From Nocardioides jishulii (GTDB taxonomy: Bacteria; Actinomycetota; Actinomycetes; Propionibacteriales; Nocardioidaceae), in the NCBI RefSeq assembly GCF_006007965.1, contig NZ_CP040748.1, forward strand, positions 1,798,001 to 1,862,000: 64,000 nucleotides of DNA. Direction: 5' to 3'. Below the pieces are notes generated by a model, which was not told the origin of the DNA, searched no databases, and saw only the letters and a program-made list of their open reading frames with translations. The first letter of the stretch is position 1, and each line of letters starts with the position of its first letter. Shown here one piece after another: positions 7,432 to 16,613 of the stretch. A program made the position numbers and the translations under genes.

Positions 7432-10202
7432 CCTCTCCCTCCGAGGCGTACTCCAAGTTCCGAGCCGGGCGCACCCACCCGGCCGTGGCGGAGTTCGTCG
7501 ACCTCTACCCCTTCGGCCTGGACGAGTTCCAGGTCAACGCCTGCCGCGAGATCGAGGACGGCAACGGGGTGCTGGTCGCTGCGCCGACCGGGTCCGGCAA
7601 GACCGTGGTGGGGGAGTTCGCCGTGCACCTGGCGCTCCGCGAGGGACGCAAGTGCTTCTACACGACGCCCATCAAGGCGCTGTCGAACCAGAAGTACCAC
7701 GACCTCGTCGCCCGCTACGGCCACGACAACGTCGGCCTGCTCACCGGTGACAACACCGTCAACGGTGAGGCACCCATCGTCGTGATGACCACCGAGGTGC
7801 TGCGCAACATGCTGTACGCCAGCTCGCGGACGCTCCTGCAGCTCGGCTACGTGGTCATGGACGAGGTGCACTACCTCGCTGACCGCTCGCGCGGAGCGGT
7901 GTGGGAGGAAGTCATCATCCACCTCCCGGAGTCGGTCCAGGTCGTCTCGCTGTCGGCCACCGTCTCCAACGCCGAGGAGTTCGGCGAGTGGCTGCAGACG
8001 GTGCGGGGAGCGACGACCACGATCGTCGAGGAGAAGCGCCCGGTCCCGCTCTTCCAGCACGTGATGCTCGGGCGCCGGATCCTCGACCTCTTCGCGAGCT
8101 CCGACGTCGACGCCAGCGCCGGCTTCGTCAAGGAGGGAGCCCCGGTCAACGGCGAGCTCCTGCGGGTGGCGCGCGACGATTTCGCGAGCTCTCGCCTGAT
8201 GCGCGACCGTCGCGCCCCCAAGGGCAAGGGACGCCAGTCGGGCGGACGACAGGTCGGCAACGGTCGACGGGTCTGGATCCCCAGCCGCGTCGACGTCGTC
8301 GACCGACTGGAGCGGGAGAACCTGCTCCCCGCCATCGTCTTCATCTTCAGCCGGGTCGGCTGCGACGCGGCGGTGTCGCAGCTGCTCCAGGCCAACGTAC
8401 GACTGACGACGGCCGAGGAGCGCGACGAGATCTACGAGATCGCCCAGGCGACCGCACGGTCGCTGCCGGCAGAGGACCTCTCGGTGCTCGGCTACCACGA
8501 GTTCCTCGAAGGCCTGACCCGCGGCGTCGCCTCGCACCACGCCGGCATGCTCCCGGCCTTCAAGCACCTCGTGGAGGACCTCTTCGTGCGCGGCCTCGTC
8601 AAGGTGGTCTTCGCGACCGAGACGTTGGCCCTCGGCATCAACATGCCTGCACGCACCGTGGTCATCGAGAAGCTGTCGAAGTGGAACGGCGAGACGCACG
8701 CCGACCTCTCGCCGGGCGAGTACACCCAGCTCACCGGTCGTGCCGGGCGTCGCGGACTGGACGTCGAGGGGCACGCGGTCGTGCTGTGGCAGCCCGGGAT
8801 GAACCCGGCGGAGCTGGCAGGCCTCGCCTCCACCCGCACCTACCCCTTGCGCTCGTCCTTCAGGCCCTCGTACAACATGGCCGTCAACCTGGTCCACCAG
8901 TTCGGCCGCGGGCGGGCACGCGAGCTCCTGGAGCTCTCGTTCGCCCAGTTCCAGGCCGACCGGGCGGTCGTCGGGCTCGCGCGCCAGCTGCGCAAGGCGG
9001 AGGAGGCCCTCGACGGATACCGCGAGGCAGCCACGTGCCACGTCGGCGACTTCATGGAGTACGCGGCCTTGCGCCGGGAGATCTCCGACGTGGAGAAGGC
9101 GGCCTCGCGCACGCGGCGTGCCGACCGGCGCGCCGAGGCGCTCGCGTCCTTGGCGACGCTGCGCGCCGGTGACGTGATCGAGGTGCCCGCCGGAAAGTTC
9201 TCCGGGTGGGCGGTCGTCGTCGACCCCGGCCTGGGCAACCCCGACGAACCGCGCCCCTACGTGGTCACCCTGGACCGCCACGCCCGCCGCCTGGCCCCGA
9301 TGGACTTCCCGGTCCCCGTCGAGGCGCGCACCAGGCTCAAGGTGCCGAAGGCGTTCAACGGTCGCAATCCGGCGATGCGTCGTGACCTCGCCCTGGCTCT
9401 TCAGGGCCGGGTCAAGGGACTCGACCGGGCCCGCCCGCGGAAGGGCGCCGGCGGGGGAGACCCGGCGGTGGACGCCCAGCTCGACGAGCTGCGTCGTCAG
9501 TTGAAGTCCCACCCGTGCCACCAGTGCCCCGAACGGGAGGACCACAGTCGCTGGGCCGAGCGCTGGTTCAAGCTCTCCCGTGACAGCGACACGTTGCGCC
9601 GCCGCGTGGAGAACCGGACCAACACCGTGGCGCGCACCTTCGACCGCGTCTGCACCGTGCTCACCGCTCTGGAGTACCTGGACGGTGACACGGTCACCGA
9701 CCGCGGTCGCCACCTCATGCGCATCCACTCCGAGCTCGACCTGGTGGCCGCGGAGGCCCTGCGCGAGGGCACGTGGGACCACCTGACGCCGGCCGAGCTG
9801 GCTGGCGCGCTCTCCGCCCTGGTCTTCGAGGCGAGACGAGCCGACGAGGGCTCTGCGCCCCGCGAGGCCAACGCGGCCGTCCAGCAGGCCCTGCGTGACA
9901 CGGTGCGGCTGTGGCGTGAGCTCGACCTGCTCGAGAAGGACCACCACCTCGACTTCCTGCGCCAGCCCGACGCCGGGTTCGCCTGGGCCGCGTGGCGTTG
10001 GGCCGAGGGCGACGACCTCGACGACATCCTCTCGGAGACCGGTCTGTCGGCTGGCGACTTCGTGCGGCTGGTCAAGCAGCTCCTCGACCTCACCGGCCAG
10101 ATCGCCGACGCAGCCGCCGGTACGCCCCTGCGCAGGACCGCGCGCGAGACCACGCAGCTCCTGCGTCGGGGAGTCGTCGCGCTGTCGATGGCAGGGGAGT
10201 GA
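7428..10202 (+). CDS. helY: Ski2/Mtr4-like DEAD/DEAH-box RNA helicase (HelY type)
   Basis: Encodes 924 residues. Motifs run in order: Walker A AAPTGSGKTVVGEFA, motif Ia TTPIKALSNQKYHDL, Walker B MDEVHYLADRSRG, motif III LSATVSNAEEFG, then helicase-C motifs including ETLALGINMPARTVV and LTGRAGRRGLDVEGH. A C-terminal DSHCT-like helical region follows. The length and layout match mycobacterial HelY. Ski2-like enzymes unwind structured RNA, often with degradation machinery. A basic insert (KGKGRQSGGRQVGNGRR) interrupts the core near residue 270. It overlaps the lipid kinase by 4 bases and is followed by the exonuclease gene. Confidence 0.92.
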   Translation: MTSPSEAYSKFRAGRTHPAVAEFVDLYPFGLDEFQVNACREIEDGNGVLVAAPTGSGKTVVGEFAVHLALREGRKCFYTTPIKALSNQKYHDLVARYGHDNVGLLTGDNTVNGEAPIVVMTTEVLRNMLYASSRTLLQLGYVVMDEVHYLADRSRGAVWEEVIIHLPESVQVVSLSATVSNAEEFGEWLQTVRGATTTIVEEKRPVPLFQHVMLGRRILDLFASSDVDASAGFVKEGAPVNGELLRVARDDFASSRLMRDRRAPKGKGRQSGGRQVGNGRRVWIPSRVDVVDRLERENLLPAIVFIFSRVGCDAAVSQLLQANVRLTTAEERDEIYEIAQATARSLPAEDLSVLGYHEFLEGLTRGVASHHAGMLPAFKHLVEDLFVRGLVKVVFATETLALGINMPARTVVIEKLSKWNGETHADLSPGEYTQLTGRAGRRGLDVEGHAVVLWQPGMNPAELAGLASTRTYPLRSSFRPSYNMAVNLVHQFGRGRARELLELSFAQFQADRAVVGLARQLRKAEEALDGYREAATCHVGDFMEYAALRREISDVEKAASRTRRADRRAEALASLATLRAGDVIEVPAGKFSGWAVVVDPGLGNPDEPRPYVVTLDRHARRLAPMDFPVPVEARTRLKVPKAFNGRNPAMRRDLALALQGRVKGLDRARPRKGAGGGDPAVDAQLDELRRQLKSHPCHQCPEREDHSRWAERWFKLSRDSDTLRRRVENRTNTVARTFDRVCTVLTALEYLDGDTVTDRGRHLMRIHSELDLVAAEALREGTWDHLTPAELAGALSALVFEARRADEGSAPREANAAVQQALRDTVRLWRELDLLEKDHHLDFLRQPDAGFAWAAWRWAEGDDLDDILSETGLSAGDFVRLVKQLLDLTGQIADAAAGTPLRRTARETTQLLRRGVVALSMAGE

Positions 10203-10245
10203 GGGAGGCCCCCGAGCGCCCGTGGCGTGTGGCAGGCTGACCGCC

Positions 10246-11169
10246 ATGAGCGACCAGCGCCTCCTCCTGCTCGACACCGCATCGCTGTACTTCCGGGCCT
10301 ACTTCGGCGTCCCGGACAGCATGAAGGCGCCGGACGGCACACCAGTCAACGCCGTGCGCGGGCTGATGGACTTCATCGCTCGTCTCGTCGACGAGTACCA
10401 GCCCTCGCACCTGGTCTGCTGCTGGGACGACGACTGGCGTCCACAGTGGCGCGTCGACCTCGTGCCGACGTACAAGACCCATCGCGTGGTCGACGAGAAC
10501 CCCGGCTCCACGCCGGACGTCGAGGAGGTGCCGGACCCGCTCCAGGTGCAGGTGCCGATCATCCGCGACGTGCTGGCCGCCTACGGCATCGCCGTGCGCG
10601 GCGTGGCGGAGATGGAGGCGGACGACGTGATCGGGACTCTAGCGACGGGGGCCGGCATGCCGGTCGACATCGTGACCGGCGACCGGGACCTCTTCCAGCT
10701 CGTCGACGACGCGGCCGAGGTGCGCGTGCTCTACACCGCACGTGGGGTGGGGCGCCACGAGCGGGTCGACGAGGAGTGGGTGCGCACCAAGTACGGCGTC
10801 GAGGCCCGTCAGTACGCCGCCTTCGCGACGATGCGTGGCGACGCCTCCGACGGCCTCCCGGGCGTGGCCGGCGTGGGGGACAAGACCGCTGCGGCCCTGC
10901 TCGCCCAGTTCGGCTCGTTGGACGCGATCGTCGCGGCGGCCCAGGACGACTCCTCGGCGATGGCGCCCGGTCCCCGTCGCAAGGTGCTGACAGCCCTCGA
11001 CTACCTGGCCGTGGCGCCGACCGTCGTCGCGGTCCGCCGTGACCTCGACATCGACCGATCCGGCCTCGAGCGGCCCCGGGTCGCCGCCTCCCCGGAGACC
11101 GTGGCGGCGCTCGCCGAGGCGTGGGGCCTCGGTTCATCCGTCGAGCGCCTGGACGCTGCCCTGTCCTGA
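10246..11169 (+). CDS. 5'-3' exonuclease (PolA N-terminal-like, stand-alone)
   Basis: Encodes 307 residues from the ATG at 10246, which places the conserved LLLLDTASLYFRAYFG at the N-terminus. An upstream in-frame extension inside helY is rejected. It resembles the 5' nuclease domain of DNA polymerase I without the polymerase. Metal-binding acidic residues are visible in CCWDDDW, EMEADDVIGTLA and TGDRDLFQLV, with the helix-hairpin-helix near GDASDGLPGVAGVGDKTAA. These enzymes remove RNA primers or flaps. The equivalent gene sits beside helY in mycobacteria. Confidence 0.92.
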   Translation: MSDQRLLLLDTASLYFRAYFGVPDSMKAPDGTPVNAVRGLMDFIARLVDEYQPSHLVCCWDDDWRPQWRVDLVPTYKTHRVVDENPGSTPDVEEVPDPLQVQVPIIRDVLAAYGIAVRGVAEMEADDVIGTLATGAGMPVDIVTGDRDLFQLVDDAAEVRVLYTARGVGRHERVDEEWVRTKYGVEARQYAAFATMRGDASDGLPGVAGVGDKTAAALLAQFGSLDAIVAAAQDDSSAMAPGPRRKVLTALDYLAVAPTVVAVRRDLDIDRSGLERPRVAASPETVAALAEAWGLGSSVERLDAALS

Positions 11170-11181
11170 GGCGATTAGCCT

Positions 11182-11640
11182 GTGTCGGTGAACTCTCCGC
11201 AGATCGAAGCCACCGACCGCCAGATCCTCTCGTTGCTGGCCGCCGACGGCAGGATGTCTTTCACTGCGCTCGGCAAGGCCACCGGCCTCTCGACCTCGGC
11301 GGTCCACCAGCGTGTGAAGCGCCTCGAGCAGCGGGGTCTCATCAAGGGTTACGGCGCCACGGTCGACCACGAGCAGCTCGGTCGCTCACTCACTGCCTTC
11401 GTCTCGATCTCCCCGTTCGATCCCGCCCAGCCCGACGACACCCCCGAACGCCTGCGCCCGATCGCCGAGATCGAGTCCTGCTGGTCGGTCGCTGGCGCCG
11501 AGTCCTACATCCTCAAGATCCGCGTGGAGAGTCCCACCGCACTGGAGGACCTGCTGGCTCGCATCCGGTCGGCAGCCAACGTCGCCACCCGCACGACCGT
11601 GGTGCTCTCGACGGCCTTCGAGAACCGCCCTGCCGAGTGA
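11182..11640 (+). CDS. Lrp/AsnC family transcriptional regulator
   Basis: Encodes 152 residues; the GTG at 11182 or the GTG two codons later could start it. The N-terminal helix-turn-helix is clear (DRQILSLLAADGRMSFTALG, then GLSTSAVHQRVKRLEQRGLI). A RAM-type ligand-binding domain follows, ending near TTVVLSTAFENRP. Lrp/AsnC proteins sense amino acids and often control amino-acid catabolism. It lies 12 bases after the exonuclease and converges on kamA 47 bases away. A role in regulating the neighbouring lysine pathway is attractive but unproven. Confidence 0.9.
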   Translation: MSVNSPQIEATDRQILSLLAADGRMSFTALGKATGLSTSAVHQRVKRLEQRGLIKGYGATVDHEQLGRSLTAFVSISPFDPAQPDDTPERLRPIAEIESCWSVAGAESYILKIRVESPTALEDLLARIRSAANVATRTTVVLSTAFENRPAE

Positions 11641-11687
11641 TCTTGCCACCGAGTGCCGAGTGGGGCGCTCACCCACCTCGCTGAAGC

Positions 11688-13067
11688 TCAGGAACGGTTG
11701 GCCGACCACCACCGCTGCCCCTCCTGGGGCAACGTGTGGATCGGGTCGTAGTAGGGATAGGGACGGTCCAGGCCACCCACCGCCTCGTCGAGCGCGGTCA
11801 GGTAGTTCTTCGTCCAGTAGGAGACACCACGCTCGGTGTCGTAGGAGTGCACCTGGTGCACCCACCGCTTCCCGACGTAGGGCACGTCGCAGACGATGCG
11901 CGGCGTGGCGAAGCCGGGCAGGTATCCCATGATCTCGTGCTGGAGCGCTTGGGCGTGGGCCACGGAGATCCGCCAGTGCTCGGCGTTGGGGATCATGTCG
12001 CACATGTAGAAGTAGTAGGGCGTGACGCCGGCCTCGTCGAGCAGCGCGAAGCTGAGGTCCAGCAGGTCGTGGGCCGTCGTGTTCACCCCGTCGAGCAGCA
12101 CGCCCTGGTTGCGTACGTCGCGCAGGCCCGCGTCGAGCACCGCGCGTGACGCTCGCGCCACCGAGGGAGTGACCTGCTGGGCGTGGTTGGTGTGCGTGTG
12201 CAGGGCCAGCTGCACCCCGCGCGACCTGGCGACCTCACAGACCCGAGCGAGGCCCTCGAGCAGACGGGGCTCCAGCCAGTGCTGCGGCAGCCCGATGAGC
12301 GCCTTGGTGGCCAGTCGTACGTCGCGGATCGAGTCGATCGTGAGCAGCTCCATCAGGAAGGACTCCAGACGCGGCCACGGCATGTTGGCGACGTCGCCCC
12401 CTGAGACCACCACGTCGCGCACGCCGGGCGTGGCCCGGAGGTGGTCGAGCATCGCAGCGAGGCGGTCGACCGGCTTCGAGGTGAACTTGAGCTTCTCCAC
12501 CGTCGGGGTGGAGGTGCCCACCAGGTCCATCCGGGTGCAGTGGCCGCAGTACTGCGGGCAGGTCGGCAACAGCTCGGCCAGGACCTTGGTCGGGTAGCGG
12601 TGGGTCAGGCCCTCGACGGCCCACATGTCGTGCTCGTGGAGCGAGTCCCGGCTGGCGAGCGGGTGCGACGCCCAGTCCGTGCGGCGGTCGGAGTGCACCG
12701 GGATCATGTAGCGACGCACCGGGTCGTCGAGAAATGCCTCGGTCCACGAACCCGGAGCGCTGGTCTCGACGGTCGGCACCATCGTGTTGACCATGTGGGG
12801 CGGCACCAGCATCGACATGGTGGCGAACTCGCGACGGTCACGGTCCAGGTCGTCGTAGAAGCACTCCGCGACGCGGTCGCCCAGGACCGCGCGCAGCTGG
12901 GCGGGGTCCTTCACGCAGTGCGCCCGCTGCCACTGGACGTCGCTCCACTCGTCCTCGGTCACCGTGCTCCATCCCGGGAAGCGACGCCAGTCGGGCTCGA
13001 CGAGCGGGCGTCGGACGTACGAGTAGGGCTGCGGCAGGCGGTGGGCAATGGGCGCAGTGGTCGTCAT
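11688..13067 (-). CDS. kamA: Lysine 2,3-aminomutase family radical SAM protein
   Basis: Encodes 459 residues from the ATG at 13067, where the protein begins MTTTAPIAHRLPQPYSY. Upstream in-frame sequence is noncoding in character. The radical SAM cluster motif CxxxCxxC is present as CPQYCGHC. VSGGDVANMP and LALHTHTNH are further family landmarks. The enzyme class converts L-lysine to L-beta-lysine with PLP and S-adenosylmethionine. The usual glycine-rich PLP-lysine motif is replaced by DVPYVGKRW, so this is a divergent branch. It is divergent from the kdd-kamDE-kal operon, which supports a lysine-degrading role. A different amino-acid substrate cannot be excluded. Confidence 0.82.
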   Translation of the reverse strand: MTTTAPIAHRLPQPYSYVRRPLVEPDWRRFPGWSTVTEDEWSDVQWQRAHCVKDPAQLRAVLGDRVAECFYDDLDRDRREFATMSMLVPPHMVNTMVPTVETSAPGSWTEAFLDDPVRRYMIPVHSDRRTDWASHPLASRDSLHEHDMWAVEGLTHRYPTKVLAELLPTCPQYCGHCTRMDLVGTSTPTVEKLKFTSKPVDRLAAMLDHLRATPGVRDVVVSGGDVANMPWPRLESFLMELLTIDSIRDVRLATKALIGLPQHWLEPRLLEGLARVCEVARSRGVQLALHTHTNHAQQVTPSVARASRAVLDAGLRDVRNQGVLLDGVNTTAHDLLDLSFALLDEAGVTPYYFYMCDMIPNAEHWRISVAHAQALQHEIMGYLPGFATPRIVCDVPYVGKRWVHQVHSYDTERGVSYWTKNYLTALDEAVGGLDRPYPYYDPIHTLPQEGQRWWSANRS

Positions 13068-13080
13068 GCAGAGCCTCCCC

Positions 13081-13098
13081 GACACGCACGAGCGTGTC
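13081..13098. promoter_or_regulatory. Inverted repeat between kamA and kdd, candidate operator
   Basis: GACACGC-ACGA-GCGTGTC is a perfect 7-bp inverted repeat with a 4-base spacer. It sits 14 bases upstream of the kamA start and about 110 bases upstream of kdd, inside the 140-base divergent promoter region. Symmetry and place suit a dimeric regulator controlling both directions. It could also form a hairpin in the kamA leader. The cognate protein is unknown. Confidence 0.5.
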
Positions 13099-13207
13099 CG
13101 ACGTGATTGTGATCCATGTCTCGTTCTGCCAGAGTAGACGTAGATCATGCGGCAAATGCAAGCCAACGCCGCAATTCTTTCGGCAGCAAGGCAGATCAGG
13201 AGAATCA

Positions 13208-14257
13208 ATGCCTCTGAACCTCGCGAGTGACCCCTTGGGCCTGCACCGGGTGCTCGGTGACACCCGGCTGCCGCAGGCGGCGGAGCGCCTCGATCCCACA
13301 CGTGACCTGTGGCCCGACGAGGTCCGCGTGCGGGTCGAGCGCCTCAACCTGGACGCGGCCTCCCTGCGCCAGCTGCGCACGGCCCATCCGGACCCCGACG
13401 CGACGCGTGCCGCCGTCGTCGAGATCATCGCGAGGCGGGGCAAGATGCAGAATCCCGTGACGGGGTCCGGCGGAATGCTGCTCGGCACCGTCGAGGAGGT
13501 CGGTCCCGAGTCCCCCTTGGGGCTGTTGGCGGGGGAGCGGGTGGCGTCGCTGGTCTCGCTCACCCTCACCCCCCTCGTGATCGACGACGACCTGGCCCGT
13601 TGGGACGGGACGGACGAGCAGGTTCCCTGCTCGGGGCACGCCATCCTCTTCGGGCGCTCGGTGGCAGCCGTGCTGCCACCTGACCTGCCCGAGCCGCTCA
13701 GCCTCGCGGTGCTGGACGTCTGCGGCTCCCCCGCCCTCGTACACCGCGTGGTCACCCGCCACGCCGTCGAGCACGGGCAGGCACCGGTGGTCCTCGTCCT
13801 CGGGGCAGCCGGCAAGTCGGGGTCGCTGTCCGCGGCCGCCGCCCGTGACGCCGGCGCCGCTCGTGTGGTCGGGCTGGTGCCGACCGAGCAGGAGGCCGGA
13901 CTGCTGGAGGACGCCGCCCTGTGTGACGACGTCGTCATCGCCGACGCCACCCGGCCACTCGCGGTACGCGACGCCGTTCGTGACGCCACAGGCGGCCAGG
14001 TCGACGTCACGGTCGTCTGCGTGGACGTCCCCGACTGCGAGGGAGGTGCCATCCTCGCCACCGCCGACGGCGGCACGATCGTCTTCTTCTCGATGGCCAC
14101 CTCGTTCTCGGCCGCCGCGCTCGGCGCCGAGGGGATGGCGGCCGACGTCACCATGCTGATCGGCAACGGCTTCGTCCCCGGCCACAGCGACTACGCGCTC
14201 GACCTCGTCCGTTCCGTCCCGGGAGTCCGCTCCCTCATCGAGAGGAGGCACCGGTGA
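13208..14257 (+). CDS. kdd: L-erythro-3,5-diaminohexanoate dehydrogenase
   Basis: Encodes 349 residues from the ATG at 13208, which is preceded by an AGGAGA ribosome-binding site. The sequence resembles clostridial and fusobacterial Kdd: an N-terminal region with GKMQNPVTGSGGMLLGTVEE, then a Rossmann fold with VVLVLGAAGKSGSLSAAAAR, and a C-terminal IGNGFVPGH segment. The enzyme oxidises 3,5-diaminohexanoate to 5-amino-3-oxohexanoate with NAD(P). It is a zinc-alcohol-dehydrogenase relative. Its stop overlaps kamD by 4 bases, so it leads a coupled operon. Confidence 0.9.
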   Translation: MPLNLASDPLGLHRVLGDTRLPQAAERLDPTRDLWPDEVRVRVERLNLDAASLRQLRTAHPDPDATRAAVVEIIARRGKMQNPVTGSGGMLLGTVEEVGPESPLGLLAGERVASLVSLTLTPLVIDDDLARWDGTDEQVPCSGHAILFGRSVAAVLPPDLPEPLSLAVLDVCGSPALVHRVVTRHAVEHGQAPVVLVLGAAGKSGSLSAAAARDAGAARVVGLVPTEQEAGLLEDAALCDDVVIADATRPLAVRDAVRDATGGQVDVTVVCVDVPDCEGGAILATADGGTIVFFSMATSFSAAALGAEGMAADVTMLIGNGFVPGHSDYALDLVRSVPGVRSLIERRHR

Positions 14258-15879
14258 CCCGGATCGCCCTCGACGCCACCTCCGTGGCGACCGCCCGAGA
14301 CCTGGCAGGGGCCGTGGGCCGCCCTGTCGTCGACCTCGCACGACGCCACACCACCGTCTCGGTGGAGCGGGCGACACTCCGGCTCGCCGGTGCGACCGGA
14401 GCCGACCCCGACGGCGTGCCGTGGGTCAACCACCTGGTCGACGCGGTGCGCGACGGCCTCTTGCCCGACGGGGGCATCGCCCACGGGGTCAGCCTGCCGC
14501 TCTTCGACGCCCTCGCGCGGGGTGAGGCGGCCGACCTGGTGGACCTTGCCCAGCGCCTCCGCCGTGGCCAGGTGACACTGCGCCTGCCGCACGGCCCCGA
14601 CCGCACCCGGGCCGCTGCGGCCGCGCACTCAGCCGTGACCCGCGGGATGGACCAGGTCGACGCACAGCGCCGTCGGCGCGAGCAGATGATCGACACCGTC
14701 GGCGACGCCCCACGCCGCCCCTGGATCTACCTGATCGTCGCCACCGGAGACATCCGCGAGGACGTACGTCAGGCCCAGGCCGCCGCACGGGCCGGGGCCG
14801 ACGTCGTCGCCGTGATCCGCAGCACCGGCCAGTCCCTGCTCGACTACGTGCCCGAGGGAGCGACGTACGAGGGGTTCGCGGGCACCTACGCGACCCAGGA
14901 GAACTTCCGGATCATGCGTGGCGCGCTCGACGAGACCAGCCACGAGCTCGGTCGCTACGTGCGCCTGACCAACTACGCCTCAGGACTCTGCATGCCGGAG
15001 ATCGCCGTCCTGGCAGGGCTCGAACGCCTCGACATGATGCTCAACGACTCGATGTACGGGATCCTCTTCCGCGACATCAACCCGGTCCGCACCTTCGTCG
15101 ACCAGCGCTTCAGCCGCCAGGTGCACGCCCGTGCCGGCATCATCATCAACACCGGCGAGGACAACTACCTCACCACGGCCGACGCGGTCGAGGCAGCCCA
15201 CACGGTCACCACGAGCCAGCTCCTCAACGAGTACTTCGCCAAGGAGGCCGGGCTCGAGGACTGGCAGCTCGGCCTGGGCCACGCCTTCGAGATCGACCCC
15301 GAGGTGCCGGAGAGCTTCCGCCTGGAGCTCGCCCACGCCCTGCTGGCCCGCTCGCTCTTCCCTGACGCACCGCTGAAGTGGATGCCGCCCACCCGCCACA
15401 TGACGGGGGACGTGTTCCGGGGCCACCTCCTCGACGGCTTCTTCAACCTCGCGGGGCTGCTCACCGGTCAGGGGATCCTGCTCGTCGGGATGATGACGGA
15501 GGCCGTGGTCACCCCGTGGCTGTCCGACCGCGACCTCGCCCTGCAGAACGTGCGCTACGTCATGGAGGCGGCGGGTGGTCTGCAGGAGGACTTCCGTCCG
15601 CCCCCGGACGGCTTCATCGCGCGCCGTGCGGGAGTCGTGCTCGACGAGGCGGTGGCCCTGCTCGAGCGGATCAACGGTCACGACGACGGCCTCCTGGACG
15701 CGATCGCCGACGGCACCTTCGGACTGATGCGCCGGCCAGCCGACCGCGGACGCGGGCTGGAGGGGGTCGCGGCGAAGTCCGAGGACTACCTCAACCCGGC
15801 GCAGAACCTGCTCGATGCCGGCGCCGGTCCTGGTGCGACGGTCTCCGACGAGACTCGCGAGAAGGAGGCGGTCCGATGA
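14254..15879 (+). CDS. kamD: Lysine 5,6-aminomutase, alpha subunit
   Basis: Encodes 541 residues, slightly longer than clostridial KamD. It starts at a GTG overlapping the kdd stop by 4 bases. Family landmarks include VPWVNHLVDAVRDGLLPDGG, STGQSLLDYVPEGATYEG, GTYATQENFRIMRGALDE and MPPTRHMTGDVFRGH. The alpha subunit provides the TIM-barrel that holds the substrate and cobalamin. With KamE it moves the terminal amino group of beta-lysine from carbon 6 to carbon 5 using adenosylcobalamin and PLP. It also overlaps kamE by 4 bases. Confidence 0.93.
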   Translation: MTRIALDATSVATARDLAGAVGRPVVDLARRHTTVSVERATLRLAGATGADPDGVPWVNHLVDAVRDGLLPDGGIAHGVSLPLFDALARGEAADLVDLAQRLRRGQVTLRLPHGPDRTRAAAAAHSAVTRGMDQVDAQRRRREQMIDTVGDAPRRPWIYLIVATGDIREDVRQAQAAARAGADVVAVIRSTGQSLLDYVPEGATYEGFAGTYATQENFRIMRGALDETSHELGRYVRLTNYASGLCMPEIAVLAGLERLDMMLNDSMYGILFRDINPVRTFVDQRFSRQVHARAGIIINTGEDNYLTTADAVEAAHTVTTSQLLNEYFAKEAGLEDWQLGLGHAFEIDPEVPESFRLELAHALLARSLFPDAPLKWMPPTRHMTGDVFRGHLLDGFFNLAGLLTGQGILLVGMMTEAVVTPWLSDRDLALQNVRYVMEAAGGLQEDFRPPPDGFIARRAGVVLDEAVALLERINGHDDGLLDAIADGTFGLMRRPADRGRGLEGVAAKSEDYLNPAQNLLDAGAGPGATVSDETREKEAVR

Positions 15880-16613
15880 TCGTGCGTCCCTACGGCGACA
15901 GCACGGGTGACGGGATGGTGCAGGTGTCGTTCACGCTCCCGCTGCCCGCCGACAAGCGTGGCGAGGGCGCGGCCGCCCAGCTCGCCCAGAAGATGGGCAT
16001 CCACCCGGCGATGGTGGTCCACGCGCGCCCGATCGGCCCCGACTTCACCTTCTTCGTGGTCTACGGGCCGGTCCAGCACCTCGTCGACACCTCGGCCGTG
16101 CAGGTGGTCGAGCGCGACCATCCCCTCCTGACGCCGGCCGAGGTCAACCAGGCCGTACGCCGCGGCCTGCGCCGCCGCCTGGTCGTGGTCGGTGCGTGCA
16201 TCGGCACCGACGCCCACACCGTCGGCATCGACGCGATCCTCAACATCAAGGGCCTGGCGGGGGAGAAGGGGCTGGAGTACTACCGCGAGCTCAAGGTGGT
16301 GAACCTCGGCGCGCAGGTGCCTGTCGACGAGCTCGTCACCGCTGCCGTACGAGAAGGCGCCGACGCGGTGCTGGTCTCCCAGGTCGTCACCCAGCGTGAC
16401 GCCCACCTCCACAACACCGCAGCCCTGGTGGACGCCTTCGACGCCCGGCTCGGCCGGGACCATCGCCCGCTCCTGGTCGTCGGCGGACCACGCTTCGACG
16501 AGTCTGCTGCCGCCGAGCTCGGCGTCGACCGCGTCTTCGGCCGCGGGACCACGCCGCGCGAGGTCGCCTCCTTCCTCGTCCACCGGCTGGTGCCCCAGGA
16601 GGTGCCCGCGTGA
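15876..16613 (+). CDS. kamE: Lysine 5,6-aminomutase, beta (cobalamin-binding) subunit
   Basis: Encodes 245 residues. The cobalamin-binding DxHxxG motif is present as D112-A-H114-T-V-G117. Lys125 in the IDAILNIKG segment lies 11 residues after His114, the same spacing as the PLP-bound lysine of clostridial KamE. The C-terminal Rossmann-like domain contains VNLGAQVPVDELV and VSQVVTQRD. It completes the adenosylcobalamin/PLP aminomutase with KamD. The ATG overlaps the kamD stop, and its own stop overlaps kal. Confidence 0.94.
   Translation: MIVRPYGDSTGDGMVQVSFTLPLPADKRGEGAAAQLAQKMGIHPAMVVHARPIGPDFTFFVVYGPVQHLVDTSAVQVVERDHPLLTPAEVNQAVRRGLRRRLVVVGACIGTDAHTVGIDAILNIKGLAGEKGLEYYRELKVVNLGAQVPVDELVTAAVREGADAVLVSQVVTQRDAHLHNTAALVDAFDARLGRDHRPLLVVGGPRFDESAAAELGVDRVFGRGTTPREVASFLVHRLVPQEVPA

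Noticed and set aside
7353..10277. Very long minus-strand frame opposite helY
   Set aside because: The plus strand carries complete helicase motifs. No domain is seen on the minus strand.
13068..13301. Upstream in-frame extension of kamA
   Set aside because: It would run through the operator-like dyad and into the kdd coding region. The ATG at 13067 fits the family N-terminus.
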